This document shows, piece by piece, positions 25,555 through 34,112 of a stretch of DNA of 64,000 nt. Source of the stretch: DTU064 sp045588245 (GTDB lineage: Bacteria > Bacillota > Clostridia > Oscillospirales > CAG-272); contig JAZNDW010000022.1 in assembly GCA_045588245.1 (NCBI GenBank), positions 1 through 64,000 of the forward strand, in the 5' to 3' direction. The notes below the pieces were generated by a model. That model ran no database searches and was not told the origin of the DNA. It saw nothing but the letters and a program-made list of their open reading frames with translations. Each line of letters starts with the position of its first letter. The first letter of the stretch is position 1. A program made the position numbers and the translations under genes.

Positions 25555-26102
25555 TGAAAACTCTCATTTTGAACGGATCGCCGCGTCCGAGTGGCGACAC
25601 CGTCAGCCTCATAAATATCTTCACATCCGAACTTCCGGGCGAATATCGCACCGTCAACGCTTACAGATGCAACATTTCCCCGTGCATTGATTGCAGATAC
25701 TGCTGGAAAAACCGAGGTTGCGCCATAAACGATGAAATGCAACAGATATACACCTACATCGAAGAATGCGACAACATCGTGATCGCGTCTCCGATATATT
25801 TTTCTGAGCTGACCGGAAAACTGCTCGACGTCGGAAGTCGGTTGCAGACATATTTCTGCGGCAGATTTTTCCGCGGTGAAACTGTTATCACAAAGCCGAA
25901 ACGCGGCGCCGTCATTTTAGTCGGTGGCGGCGACGGCAACGGCGATGCAGCTTACGAAACCGCAAAAATGCTCCTGCACCATATGAACGCATACGACATT
26001 CATCCGCTCGTTACATCCCACAACACCAACTCAATCCCTGCGGCAGACGACGCCGTCGCCGTCGCGGGCGTAAAGAATATCGCTGCCTTTTTCTCTAAAT
26101 AA
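25554..26102 (+). CDS. NAD(P)H-dependent FMN reductase / flavodoxin-like protein
   Basis: 182 residues with a flavodoxin-like fold. The FMN phosphate loop LNGSPRPSGDTVSL is at 5-18. CIDCRYCWKNRGCAINDEM (about 43-61) is a cysteine-rich segment typical of the iron-sulfur-flavoprotein-like or multimeric flavodoxin WrbA-like group. ASPIYFSELTGKLL is the usual second flavin loop. It is the last gene of the operon and overlaps ruvX by one base. Physiological substrate unknown. Confidence 0.87.
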   Translation: MKTLILNGSPRPSGDTVSLINIFTSELPGEYRTVNAYRCNISPCIDCRYCWKNRGCAINDEMQQIYTYIEECDNIVIASPIYFSELTGKLLDVGSRLQTYFCGRFFRGETVITKPKRGAVILVGGGDGNGDAAYETAKMLLHHMNAYDIHPLVTSHNTNSIPAADDAVAVAGVKNIAAFFSK

Positions 26103-26166
26103 GAACTCTCTCGCAGCGTGTTGGCGGTAAAATAATTTCAAATTAAAAATATCTACAGACAAAAAG

Positions 26167-26196
26167 GACAGAGTACATAAAATCTCTGTCTTTTTT
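26167..26196 (+). terminator. Intrinsic terminator of the pfkB-ruvX operon
   Basis: GACAGAG/CTCTGTC stem followed by six Ts, 65 bases past the last stop codon of the operon. Confidence 0.85.
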
Positions 26197-26239
26197 CCCG
26201 AGCAAACAAATTCAGTTATGAGTGATGAGGCTACACCGT

Positions 26240-26385
26240 TATGCGCTTGCTACGCAAGCGTTATGATATGATCGCCACTGCGTTCTAAACTGCCCGTGAG
26301 GGCATCATAACTTGGTAAAGTGAACCATAACTCGCCGTAGACGATCATAACTGTGTACCTGCTCAGCGGCAGGTACACACCGAAG
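26240..26385. repeat. Array of short hairpins separated by CATAAC motifs
   Basis: Successive hairpins GCGCTTG/CAAGCG, GCCC/GGGC and GTACCTG/CAGGTAC, each followed or preceded by an (A/T)CATAAC(T) box (at about 26308, 26330, 26347). No ORF is present. Similar CATAACTGC-hairpin series are scattered in Clostridia intergenic DNA. A partial relative (AACTGCATCGCAAGCGATGCACTATAATGATCG) lies at about 21702-21737. Confidence 0.55.
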
Positions 26386-26399
26386 GTTCTTTTTGATTC

Positions 26400-29093
26400 T
26401 CATCTATGTTTCTTCATCCTGACGACGCACTTGCGCAAAAGGTCAAACGGCACCACCGAAAACGCAAACGCGAGCGCAAAGCACAAGTCGCGCGCGCAAA
26501 GCGGCGTCGTGCGGAACACCTCGCCGCCGAAATACACGATCAAAAGCTGTACTGACGCCGTCATCGCCATTATAAACAGAAACGCCGGATTTTTGCTTAT
26601 GTGCGAGGCAAGATTGATCTGCGTCGTTCGGCAGTTGAACGCCATGAAGATACCGCAGAAAACGAACATGGCGAAAAACACGGTGATAAACCGTCCGTAA
26701 TCGGTTTCGTATCCGAATGCATCGCGGAAAAACGGTAGCTTCAGGTAACAAAGCGACATAACGACGGCAAAACCGCCCGTTACAAACACGCGGTAAAGCT
26801 CATCTACACCGAGTATCTTCTCGTCGCGCCGCTTAGGCGGCTCACGCATATAGTCGCTTCTCGGCGCCTCGCCTGCAAAGGCGAGCCCGCCGAGTGTGTC
26901 CATGATCAGATTCACCCACAGCATCTGTATCACCGTGACGGGTGACTCAACGCCGATGAAAGGCCCAAGCACGGACACGCCGACGGCACAAAGATTCATC
27001 GTCAACTGAAAGACGATGAATTTTTTTATGCTATCAAAGATCGTTCTGCCGTAAAGTGTCGCACGTCCGATGCTTTTGATATTATCATCAAGGATAACGA
27101 TGTCGCTTGCCTCCTTTGCGACCTCCGTTCCGCTCCCGAGCGAAAAACCGACGTCCGATGCTTTCAGGGCAGGCGCGTCATTCACACCGTCACCCGTCAT
27201 CCCCACAACGAGTCCCGCCGCCTGCGATATGCGTACAAGCCGCTCCTTATCGCTCGGCAGGGCGCGGCAGATAACGCGGACACGCGGCAAAAGCCGCGTC
27301 AGATTTTCGTCCGTCAGCGAGCGGAGCTCCTCGCCCGACAGCAAAATGTCCGAGTCGGAATCAACGATTCCGACTCTTTCCGCAATTGCGCGTGCCGTGT
27401 CCGCGCCGTCGCCCGTTATCATCACCAAGGACACGCCCGCGCCGCGTATCTCCGATACCGCCGACGCCGCCTCCGTGCGCGGCTCGTCGTTAATGGAAAT
27501 CAGCGTAACAAACGAGAGCGTTTCGGGGAGCGTGCGACGATCCCCGTCCGCCACCGCGACCGCAACGACGCGGCACCCTCTCTGCGACAGCTCGCGGCAT
27601 CTTTCTTTGATTTGCCTTTGCGAACGGAAAAGACGGCGCTCTCCGTCCCCGTCAATATATGATTCTGCTCGCGGCAGTATCAGCTCAGGCGCACCTTTGA
27701 TGAGCGTCATTCGCCCGTCGGGCGCGTCAACGACGGCTAACGAGTATTTGTTTTTGCTGTCAAACGGCAGTTTATATATAACTCGGGCATTCGTCGGCTG
27801 CTTTTCGTCAATGACGGAATCAAGCAGCGCACGGTCCGTGGCGTTGCCTCCCAAAGCCTGCCGACGTGTACCGCGAACACCGATCCTGCTGTCGGTGTTA
27901 TATCGGCAGGACAATAAATAAAGCTCGTATATGGCGCGGCTTCTTTTAAGATGCGTCACTGTCGGTGCCTCGCCTACAGCCGTGATGTATTTTGTGACTG
28001 CAAAATCACCGCGGGTGAGTGTACCCGTTTTGTCGCAAAAGAGAATGTTAAGACTGCCCGCAGTCTCAATGCCCACAAGCTTCCTTATAAGGACATTGTC
28101 GCGGAGCATCCGCTTCATGTTCGAGGAGAGCACCACCGTTATCATCATCGGCAGTCCCTCTGGAACGGCAACGACGAGCACCGATATGGCAAGCGTCAGG
28201 GCGGAGATCAGCTCTGCGATGAGGACTCTGCCATCCGACAGCGCCGCTATCACCGCAGACAGCTCCATGCCGTTAGCGATAAAATATACGTTGAACAGAT
28301 ACGCAACGGCAACCAATACTGCGGCGGCATATCCGATCGAGCTGACGCTTCCCGCCAACTCCGAGAGTCGGTGCTTCAGAGGACTGTCGCGCTTTTCGTT
28401 GCAGAGAGATGCGGCGATATTGCCGTAAACGGTCTTTTCGCCAACAGCCGTAACCTCCATTTCTCCCGATCCCGACGTAACGATACATCCGCAAAAAAGC
28501 GCGTGCGTACTGTCAAGAGAAACGTCAGCGCCGTCTTTGACTTTTACGAGAGGCATTTTTTCTTCCTCTTTGGATTCGCCGTTCAGCGGGCTCTGATCGA
28601 CGGAGAGCCGTCCCGACACGATGATGCCGTCAGCCGGTATGCCGTCGCCCGCGCCGAGAATGACAGTGTCGCCCACAACGAGCTCCGACGACGGCACCGC
28701 CATCGTTTCTCCGTCCCGTATAACGCTGCATTCACTGCGTGACGATGCCTCCGACAGCTTTTCAAATGCGCGTTCGCTGCCGTGCTCCGAGAGCGCAGAC
28801 ACGACTGTTGAGATCAGCACGGCTACGACGATCCCCACCGTTTCATACACGTCCACGTGACCGATCGAAACTATCACGTTCAGAACGAGCGCACCGAGCA
28901 GGATTCTGATTATCGGATCTGAAAAGCCCTCCAGATACCGACGGAGGAAAGTTTTCTTCCGTCCGCGTTCTATAATATTTGCGCCGTGGCGCCGCCGCGA
29001 CGCCTCCACCTCCGCAGATGTTAATCCGCGGCGAGGCGGCGTATACGTTTTTTCGATTGATCTATAGTGCAAATTCACTTTGGAAACCGACAT
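26400..29093 (-). CDS. Calcium-type cation-transporting P-type ATPase (P2)
   Basis: 897-residue P2-type ion pump, probably exporting calcium. The order is the usual one: N-terminal cytosolic segment, two TMs, actuator domain with SPLNGESKEEEK (TGE-equivalent NGES), TM3-4 with VVAVPEGLPMMI (PEGLP ion-site motif), phosphorylation site DKTGTLTRGDF, KGAPEL nucleotide site, MTGDGVNDAPALK hinge, and six C-terminal helices. The length fits SERCA/PMCA-like bacterial pumps. The annotated ATG at 29093 has AAGG directly against it, so the exact start is uncertain. The gene stands alone between a hairpin-rich spacer and the tRNA gene. Confidence 0.93.
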   Translation of the reverse strand: MSVSKVNLHYRSIEKTYTPPRRGLTSAEVEASRRRHGANIIERGRKKTFLRRYLEGFSDPIIRILLGALVLNVIVSIGHVDVYETVGIVVAVLISTVVSALSEHGSERAFEKLSEASSRSECSVIRDGETMAVPSSELVVGDTVILGAGDGIPADGIIVSGRLSVDQSPLNGESKEEEKMPLVKVKDGADVSLDSTHALFCGCIVTSGSGEMEVTAVGEKTVYGNIAASLCNEKRDSPLKHRLSELAGSVSSIGYAAAVLVAVAYLFNVYFIANGMELSAVIAALSDGRVLIAELISALTLAISVLVVAVPEGLPMMITVVLSSNMKRMLRDNVLIRKLVGIETAGSLNILFCDKTGTLTRGDFAVTKYITAVGEAPTVTHLKRSRAIYELYLLSCRYNTDSRIGVRGTRRQALGGNATDRALLDSVIDEKQPTNARVIYKLPFDSKNKYSLAVVDAPDGRMTLIKGAPELILPRAESYIDGDGERRLFRSQRQIKERCRELSQRGCRVVAVAVADGDRRTLPETLSFVTLISINDEPRTEAASAVSEIRGAGVSLVMITGDGADTARAIAERVGIVDSDSDILLSGEELRSLTDENLTRLLPRVRVICRALPSDKERLVRISQAAGLVVGMTGDGVNDAPALKASDVGFSLGSGTEVAKEASDIVILDDNIKSIGRATLYGRTIFDSIKKFIVFQLTMNLCAVGVSVLGPFIGVESPVTVIQMLWVNLIMDTLGGLAFAGEAPRSDYMREPPKRRDEKILGVDELYRVFVTGGFAVVMSLCYLKLPFFRDAFGYETDYGRFITVFFAMFVFCGIFMAFNCRTTQINLASHISKNPAFLFIMAMTASVQLLIVYFGGEVFRTTPLCARDLCFALAFAFSVVPFDLLRKCVVRMKKHR

Positions 29094-29226
29094 CCTTTCG
29101 TGGATTGTATCACAACATATATATGATGACAGGCGGCAACAAATAACATTTGACTTGGCTTTTTCCGTTTGGTACGGTTGCAGATTTTCCTTTTGCGGTT
29201 TTTTTATATTTTTTGAAAAAAAGATA

Positions 29227-29255
29227 TTGCAAAGCGAGATTTTATGTGATATAAT
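29227..29255 (+). promoter_or_regulatory. Sigma-A promoter of tRNA-Glu
   Basis: TTGCAA (29227-29232), 17 bases, TATAAT (29250-29255). The start would be near 29262, just before the mature 5' end at 29275. Confidence 0.8.
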
Positions 29256-29274
29256 AGCAAAGCTTCAAAGGCAT

Positions 29275-29346
29275 GGCCCGTTGGTCAAGCGGCTAAGACG
29301 GCGCCCTCTCACGGCGCAAACAGGAGTTCGATTCTCCTACGGGTCA
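29275..29346 (+). tRNA. tRNA-Glu (CUC anticodon)
   Basis: A 72-base cloverleaf: acceptor GGCCCGT/ACGGGTC, D arm with GTCAAGCGGCTAAGAC, anticodon stem GCGCC/GGCGC around CTCTCAC giving anticodon CUC, and T arm AGGAG-TTCGATT-CTCCT. The 3' CCA is not encoded. It stands as a single gene with its own promoter and terminator. CUC is the less common glutamate anticodon in low-GC Bacillota and fits a genome with many GAG codons. Confidence 0.93.
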
Positions 29347-29350
29347 GAAA

Positions 29351-29382
29351 AACAGCACACTTTTACGGTGTGCTGTTTTTTT
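29351..29382 (+). terminator. Intrinsic terminator of tRNA-Glu
   Basis: ACAGCACAC/GTGTGCTGT stem followed by seven Ts, starting four bases after the tRNA. Confidence 0.92.
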
Positions 29383-29470
29383 ATTCGTGACTGAATTGAA
29401 CTCGGGGAAGTTCGCAAGTAACTGACAAAAGCCTCTGCCCTTGGGAGAGCCTTTAATTCGTCCGCTTCAC

Positions 29471-29498
29471 AAAACAGGGGAGGCTTTCGCCTCCCCTG
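29471..29498 (-). terminator. Terminator of the pyr operon
   Basis: CAGGGGAGGC/GCCTCCCCTG stem six bases after the pyrI stop, followed on the minus strand by TTTTG. Confidence 0.8.
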
Positions 29499-29504
29499 CA
29501 ATAT

Positions 29505-29921
29505 TCATTCTGCCTTCGTGTCACAGTAATAACATCTGTATTCCGTCTTTTCACGGTCAGTGAGGACGAAAATATGCTCTATATCCGTCTCCGTTGTGGT
29601 AATGCAACGGGGATTTTTGCATTTTACGATGTCGGTAAGCTTTTCGGGCAAGCCGAGGTGACGCTTTTCAACCATTTCTCCGTTTCGAATGACGTTGACC
29701 GTAGCGTTCGGCGCCACAAAACCGATCACATCCATGTTAAAGTCGAAAAGCGAATCGATCTTGATGATGTCCTTTTTGCCCATTTTACGGCTCGGCGCGT
29801 TTTTGATAACGGCAACGGGACAGTCAAGCTCACCGAGCTTGAGCATCTCATAAAGATGCATGGCGCGCCCTGCCGAGATATGGTCAATTACGATTCCGTT
29901 TTTTATGCTGTCTATATTCAT
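29505..29921 (-). CDS. pyrI: Aspartate carbamoyltransferase regulatory subunit
   Basis: Zinc-binding allosteric subunit of aspartate transcarbamylase, 138 residues against about 150 in E. coli. The N-terminal nucleotide-binding domain has NGIVIDHISAGRAMHLYEML. The C-terminal zinc domain has CKNPRC (about 101-106) and CYYC (about 130-133), giving the four cysteine ligands that bind PyrB. It is the last gene of the operon, 19 bases after pyrB. Its presence means CTP or UTP feedback on the enzyme in addition to PyrR control of transcription. Confidence 0.95.
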   Translation of the reverse strand: MNIDSIKNGIVIDHISAGRAMHLYEMLKLGELDCPVAVIKNAPSRKMGKKDIIKIDSLFDFNMDVIGFVAPNATVNVIRNGEMVEKRHLGLPEKLTDIVKCKNPRCITTTETDIEHIFVLTDREKTEYRCYYCDTKAE

Positions 29922-29940
29922 TCGGAAATCCTCCTCACTC

Positions 29941-30870
29941 TCACGCGTTGTCGGGCAGCCTCAGTCCGAGCAGCTTCATTATCAGCGCCATGCGAATGTA
30001 TCTGCCGTAATGCGCCTGCTTGAAGTAGCACGCTCTGGGGTCGCTGTCCACAGCCGTTGATATCTCGTTGACTCGCGGCAGCGGATGGAGCACGATCATA
30101 TCGTCCTTCGCGCGATCAAGCTTGTCTTTTGAAAGAATATACGTGTCGCGCAGACGGAGATAATCCTCCTCGTTGAAGAAGCGCTCGCGCTGTACGCGTG
30201 TCATATAAAGAATGTCAAGCTCGCCGATGACATCTTCAAGTGACGAGCACTGAACGTATTCAATGCCGCGATTTTTGATGTAAGTTTCCTTAACAAAGCT
30301 CGGCAGCTTCAGCTCGTCGGGCGAGATGAGCACGAATTTGACACCCTCATATCTCGACATCGCCTCGATCAGCGAATGAACGGTACGTCCGAATTTGAGG
30401 TCGCCGCAAAGACCGATCGTTAAGTTGTTGAATCTACCCTTTTCGCGGTGAATCGTCAAGAGGTCTGTGAGCGTCTGCGTCGGATGATGGTGTCCGCCGT
30501 CGCCCGCGTTTATGATCGGCACGAGCGAGTGCATAGACGCTACAAGCGGTGCGCCCTCCTTCGGATGGCGCATCGCAATAATGTCAACGTAGCCGCTGAC
30601 GACGGAGATCGTGTCGGAGACGCTTTCGCCCTTCGACGCGGACGAAGAGTTCGCATCGGAAAATCCGAGGACGTTGCCTCCCAAAGAGAGCATCGCAGCC
30701 TCAAAGCTGAGACGCGTTCTCGTTGAGGGCTCAAAAAAGAGCGTTGCAAGCGTCTTGTGACGTGCGACTTCGTTATATTTATCTCGGTTCGCGATCATGT
30801 CCTCCGCTATGGCAATAAGCTCGTCGATCTCGGAAACGGACAGATCCGAAATATTGATTATATTTCTCAT
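29941..30870 (-). CDS. pyrB: Aspartate carbamoyltransferase catalytic subunit
   Basis: Condenses carbamoyl phosphate with aspartate, 309 residues. The carbamoyl phosphate site FFEPSTRTRLSFEAAMLSLGG is at about 49-69, and SKGESVSDT carries the Lys of the 80s loop. RHPKEGAP, HHHPTQTLTDLLTI and LHPLPRVNEIS are standard. It lies 77 bases downstream of pyrE with a GC hairpin (about 30884-30902) in the gap and GAGGAG before the ATG. It pairs with PyrI directly downstream. Confidence 0.96.
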   Translation of the reverse strand: MRNIINISDLSVSEIDELIAIAEDMIANRDKYNEVARHKTLATLFFEPSTRTRLSFEAAMLSLGGNVLGFSDANSSSASKGESVSDTISVVSGYVDIIAMRHPKEGAPLVASMHSLVPIINAGDGGHHHPTQTLTDLLTIHREKGRFNNLTIGLCGDLKFGRTVHSLIEAMSRYEGVKFVLISPDELKLPSFVKETYIKNRGIEYVQCSSLEDVIGELDILYMTRVQRERFFNEEDYLRLRDTYILSKDKLDRAKDDMIVLHPLPRVNEISTAVDSDPRACYFKQAHYGRYIRMALIMKLLGLRLPDNA

Positions 30871-30947
30871 AATAGTCTCCTCACCGCCGTGCGCGGCGGC
30901 GCAAATAACTGCTCGCAGATTATATCAAAGCTTCATTGGCGTAAAAG

Positions 30948-31604
30948 TTACGCCTGTGCTCCGTTCACTGCAAGATAATTCTTGATTCTCGTTACGTTTT
31001 CTTCGTTTGCGGGGTCTTCGGAGAGGTACTCGATAATGTCGTATACATCAACGACGGAGTATACGGGGAAGCCGAATTCGTCCTCAACTTCCTGCATCGC
31101 GAGCTTTTCGCCCTTGCCCTTTTCCTTGCGGTCAACCATGATGAACGTTGCCGCAACCTTTACGTCTGTAAGTCCTGAAAGGATAGCCATGCTCTCGCGG
31201 ATAGCTGTGCCTGCGGTGATAACGTCCTCAACGATAACGACCTCTTCGCCCGGCTGCGGAACGTAGCCAACGAAAACACCGCCCTCGCCGTGGTCCTTAA
31301 CTTCCTTGCGGTTGAAGAAGAAGGGGACGTTAAGTCCGTTCTTCGACAGCGCAACAGCCGCGGAAACCGCGATGGATATGCCCTTATATGCAGGACCGTA
31401 GAGAACCGTCTTTTTGTCGCCGAGCTTTTCAGCGTATGCTTTTGCGTAAAATTCGCCGAGCGTTGCGATCTCTTCGCCCGTCTTTATCATGCCCGCGTTG
31501 ATGAAATACGGGATCTTTCTGCCGGACTTTGCCGTGAAATCACCGAACTTCAGAACACCTGCTTTTTCAAGAAACTGTATAAATTCTCTTTTGTAGCTTT
31601 CCAT
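30948..31604 (-). CDS. pyrE: Orotate phosphoribosyltransferase
   Basis: Orotate + PRPP to OMP, 218 residues. The PRPP loop is VVIVEDVITAGTAIRESMAIL and the substrate region is AKSGRKIPYFINAG near residue 23. YGPAYKGISIAVSAAVAL is also typical. The start at 31604 (MESYKREF) is chosen because GGAG lies seven bases before it; the longer in-frame reading to 31667 would start inside a structured spacer. The 154-base gap to pyrF is unusually long for this operon. Confidence 0.95.
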   Translation of the reverse strand: MESYKREFIQFLEKAGVLKFGDFTAKSGRKIPYFINAGMIKTGEEIATLGEFYAKAYAEKLGDKKTVLYGPAYKGISIAVSAAVALSKNGLNVPFFFNRKEVKDHGEGGVFVGYVPQPGEEVVIVEDVITAGTAIRESMAILSGLTDVKVAATFIMVDRKEKGKGEKLAMQEVEDEFGFPVYSVVDVYDIIEYLSEDPANEENVTRIKNYLAVNGAQA

Positions 31605-31650
31605 TTTAATCTCCATTCCGCCGCCAATGGCGGCACAAATTATTGATCGA

Positions 31651-31707
31651 AATCCTCGGTGCCGCACTTGTGCGGCGACGTGGGTTGAGCTCTGCGTCGC
31701 GAGGATT
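31651..31707 (-). other. Predicted three-way-junction RNA between pyrF and pyrE
   Basis: P1 AATCCTCG (31651-31658)/CGAGGATT (31100 series: 31700-31707), P2 GCCGCAC/GTGCGGC (31661-31676) and P3 CGACG/CGTCG (31676-31680, 31695-31699) fold into a compact junction in the intercistronic gap. A second hairpin, GCCGCCAATGGCGGC, lies at about 31620-31635. No U-tract follows, so it is not a simple terminator. Function unknown; mRNA processing or stability are options. Confidence 0.45.
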
Positions 31708-31758
31708 TGAGCGTCTAACAGTTTAATTAACGCAAATGGGAATTAGACTTTCACGCCA

Positions 31759-32457
31759 TCATCCAACGAATTCAGCAACGCAGCGGCGGTATGCGGCAAC
31801 GGGATCGGCAGCAGCCGTGATGGGTCTGCCGACAACGATATAATCCGAGCCGATTTCCTTCGCGGCGGCGGGAGTCATTACTCTCTTCTGGTCACCGACA
31901 TCACCGTCAGCGAAGCGAACACCGGGAGTTACCGTGATGAAGCCTCTACCGCAGCGCTCGTGCACTTTACCTGCCTCAAGCGGCGAGCAAACGATACCGT
32001 CGAGCCCCGAATTTTTCGCAGTCTCGGCATAATGCATAACGACCTTGTCGATCGGCTCGTGAATGAGCAGGTCGCGCTCCATAGACTCCTGATCGGTGGA
32101 TGTGAGCTGGGTTACGGCAATGAGAAGCGGACGCGTTCCGTCTTCGCGTGTGAGTCCCTCAAGGGCTCCCTGCATCATTGCCATAGTTCCTGTGGCGTGG
32201 ACGTTACACATATCAACGTCGAGGCGCGAGAGCACCTTCATCGCCTTTTTAACTGTGTTGGGAATGTCGTGAAGCTTCAGATCGAGGAAGATCTTATGTC
32301 CGCGGCGCTTGAGCTCGCGCACCATTTCGGGGCCTTCCGCATAAAAGAGCTCCATTCCTATTTTGATAAACGGCTTTTCCTCACCGAAAAGATCGAGGAA
32401 ATTCATTACAGCCTCTGCGCTTGAAAAATCACAAGCGATGATTACGTCTTTACCCAT
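31759..32457 (-). CDS. pyrF: Orotidine 5'-phosphate decarboxylase
   Basis: OMP to UMP, 232 residues, the short bacterial PyrF group. The catalytic segment FLDLKLHDIPNTVKKA (about 58-73) has the Lys-Asp network. IACDFSSAEAVMNFLDLF opens the barrel and SDYIVVGRPITAAADPVAAY closes it with the phosphate site. Its start overlaps pyrD by eight bases, and AGGAGGAG precedes the ATG. Confidence 0.96.
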   Translation of the reverse strand: MGKDVIIACDFSSAEAVMNFLDLFGEEKPFIKIGMELFYAEGPEMVRELKRRGHKIFLDLKLHDIPNTVKKAMKVLSRLDVDMCNVHATGTMAMMQGALEGLTREDGTRPLLIAVTQLTSTDQESMERDLLIHEPIDKVVMHYAETAKNSGLDGIVCSPLEAGKVHERCGRGFITVTPGVRFADGDVGDQKRVMTPAAAKEIGSDYIVVGRPITAAADPVAAYRRCVAEFVG

Positions 32458-33367
32458 TGTGTGCTCCTCCTATTATGTCACTTAATTTTTCAATTCCGTA
32501 TTTTTCCATTACCCGCGGCAGATCGAGAACGATCTTCTTGCATGCGAACGGATCAACGAGGTTGGCGGCTCCAACCTCGATCGCGGTCGCACCCGCGAGC
32601 ATCATTTCAATGACGTCCTCTGCGGACGAGATGCCGCCCATACCGATTATGGGAATTTTTACAGCCGAATATACCTGATGAACCATGCGAAGCGCAACGG
32701 GGAAAACGACAGGACCCGAAACGCCGCCGTAGCAGTTGGCAAGGATAGGCTTCTTCGTTTTCTTGTCGATGCGCATACCGAGCATCGTGTTTATCATGCT
32801 GATGCCGTCAGCACCTGCTTCCTCGCAAGCCTTTGCTATCGAAACGATGTCAGTGACGTTCGGCGTAAGCTTAATGTAAACGGGCTTCGTCGTCACAGCC
32901 TTCACCGCTTTTGTGACGGCTGCCGCCGCTTCGGGCGACGTACCGAAGCTCATTCCGCCGTGGCGTACGTTCGGACAGCTAATGTTGACTTCAAAAAGTC
33001 CGACGATGTCCTCTCCGTCAAGCTTTCTGCAGACCTCCTCGTATTCGGAGATCGCAAATCCGCTGACGTTTGCGACGACTTTTTTGTGAAAGAACGTCTT
33101 AAGCTCGGGCAGCTCGTGTGCAATAACGTGGTCAACACCGGGGTTTTCAAGCCCCACCGAGTTGAGCATACCGGAGCTACACTCTGCAATACGCGGAAGC
33201 GCGTTGCCCGGACGCGGGTGAAGCGTCGTTCCTTTGAAAGAGAACGAACCGAGGCAGTTAATGTCATAGAGCTTAGAGAACTCACGTCCGAAGCCGAACG
33301 TGCCCGATGCAGGGATCACGGGATTATCAAGCTCCCATCCCGAAAGCGTTACTCTTGTGTCTGCCAT
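32450..33367 (-). CDS. pyrD: Dihydroorotate dehydrogenase B, catalytic subunit
   Basis: FMN enzyme oxidising dihydroorotate, NAD-linked class 1B, 305 residues. NPVIPASGTFGFG, LENPGVDHVI, EVNISCPNV (with the catalytic Cys of class 1) and KLTPNVTDI are visible. MGGISSAEDVIEMMLAGATAIEVGAAN forms the FMN phosphate site. The start overlaps pyrK by 19 bases and the end overlaps pyrF by eight, so three genes are translationally coupled. Confidence 0.96.
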   Translation of the reverse strand: MADTRVTLSGWELDNPVIPASGTFGFGREFSKLYDINCLGSFSFKGTTLHPRPGNALPRIAECSSGMLNSVGLENPGVDHVIAHELPELKTFFHKKVVANVSGFAISEYEEVCRKLDGEDIVGLFEVNISCPNVRHGGMSFGTSPEAAAAVTKAVKAVTTKPVYIKLTPNVTDIVSIAKACEEAGADGISMINTMLGMRIDKKTKKPILANCYGGVSGPVVFPVALRMVHQVYSAVKIPIIGMGGISSAEDVIEMMLAGATAIEVGAANLVDPFACKKIVLDLPRVMEKYGIEKLSDIIGGAHNG

Positions 33368-34092
33368 ATTATCTCCTCCCTTCCGAAAACGGGACCGTCA
33401 GCGCAAATGCGCTTGTTTCCGAGCGTCGTTTTGCAGGAACATCCCATGCATGCACCGAAACCGCAGCCCATGCGCTCCTCAAGGCTGTATTCGCCGTCCG
33501 TCGCCGCGATCTTTTCCATCGCGCGGTACATCGGCATAGGTCCGCAGGAGTAAAAATACGAGTATTCGACGTTTTTCATAACGTCGGTGACGAATCCCTT
33601 TGTCCCAAGCGAGCCGTCCGCAGTCGCAACGTAAACGTCGGCACCGAGTGCGGCAAACTCATCATAAAGGAACACCTCCTCGACTTTGTTGAAACCGAGG
33701 ATGACGGTCGGATGCGCTCCGCGCTCGATGAGCTTTTTAGAGAGCAGATAAAGCGGCGGCACGCCAACGCCGCCTCCGACGAGAAGCGGTTTGTCCCCGC
33801 TCTTCGTAACGTCAAAGCCGTTGCCGAGTCCCGTGAGCGCGGAAAGAGAAGTGCCTGCCTCCATCTTCGACATCGCCTCCGTTCCTTCGCCGACGACGCG
33901 GTATATGATCGTCAGCTCTCCGTCCGTACAATCATTGACGGAAATAGGGCGGCGCAAATAAAGCCCGGGAATCTCTATGTTGATGAACTGACCGGGGGCT
34001 GTCACCGCGGTCGTGTCGCCGAGAAGTATCATTTTATATACTCCCAGAGCGATCTCTTTATTGCTTTTAATCGTAAAAATCGTTTCTTTCAT
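33349..34092 (-). CDS. pyrK: Dihydroorotate dehydrogenase B, electron transfer subunit
   Basis: FAD and [2Fe-2S] protein passing electrons from PyrD to NAD, 247 residues. RRPISVND is the FAD site. GGGVGVPPLYLLSKKL is the NAD site. ERMGCGFGACMGCSCKTT plus a later CADGP supply the four iron-sulfur cysteines. Translation is coupled to pyrD (19-base overlap). It lies 20 bases after carB. Confidence 0.95.
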   Translation of the reverse strand: MKETIFTIKSNKEIALGVYKMILLGDTTAVTAPGQFINIEIPGLYLRRPISVNDCTDGELTIIYRVVGEGTEAMSKMEAGTSLSALTGLGNGFDVTKSGDKPLLVGGGVGVPPLYLLSKKLIERGAHPTVILGFNKVEEVFLYDEFAALGADVYVATADGSLGTKGFVTDVMKNVEYSYFYSCGPMPMYRAMEKIAATDGEYSLEERMGCGFGACMGCSCKTTLGNKRICADGPVFGREEIIWQTQE

Positions 34093-34112
34093 GTCTATAA
34101 CTCTTGTTTATG

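Noticed and set aside
26240..26385. CRISPR array
   Set aside because: The repeated units are short, unequal hairpins without constant repeat length or unique spacers, and no cas genes are near.
31651..31707. Terminator inside the pyr operon
   Set aside because: No U-tract follows any of the stems on the minus strand, and downstream pyr genes need the transcript.
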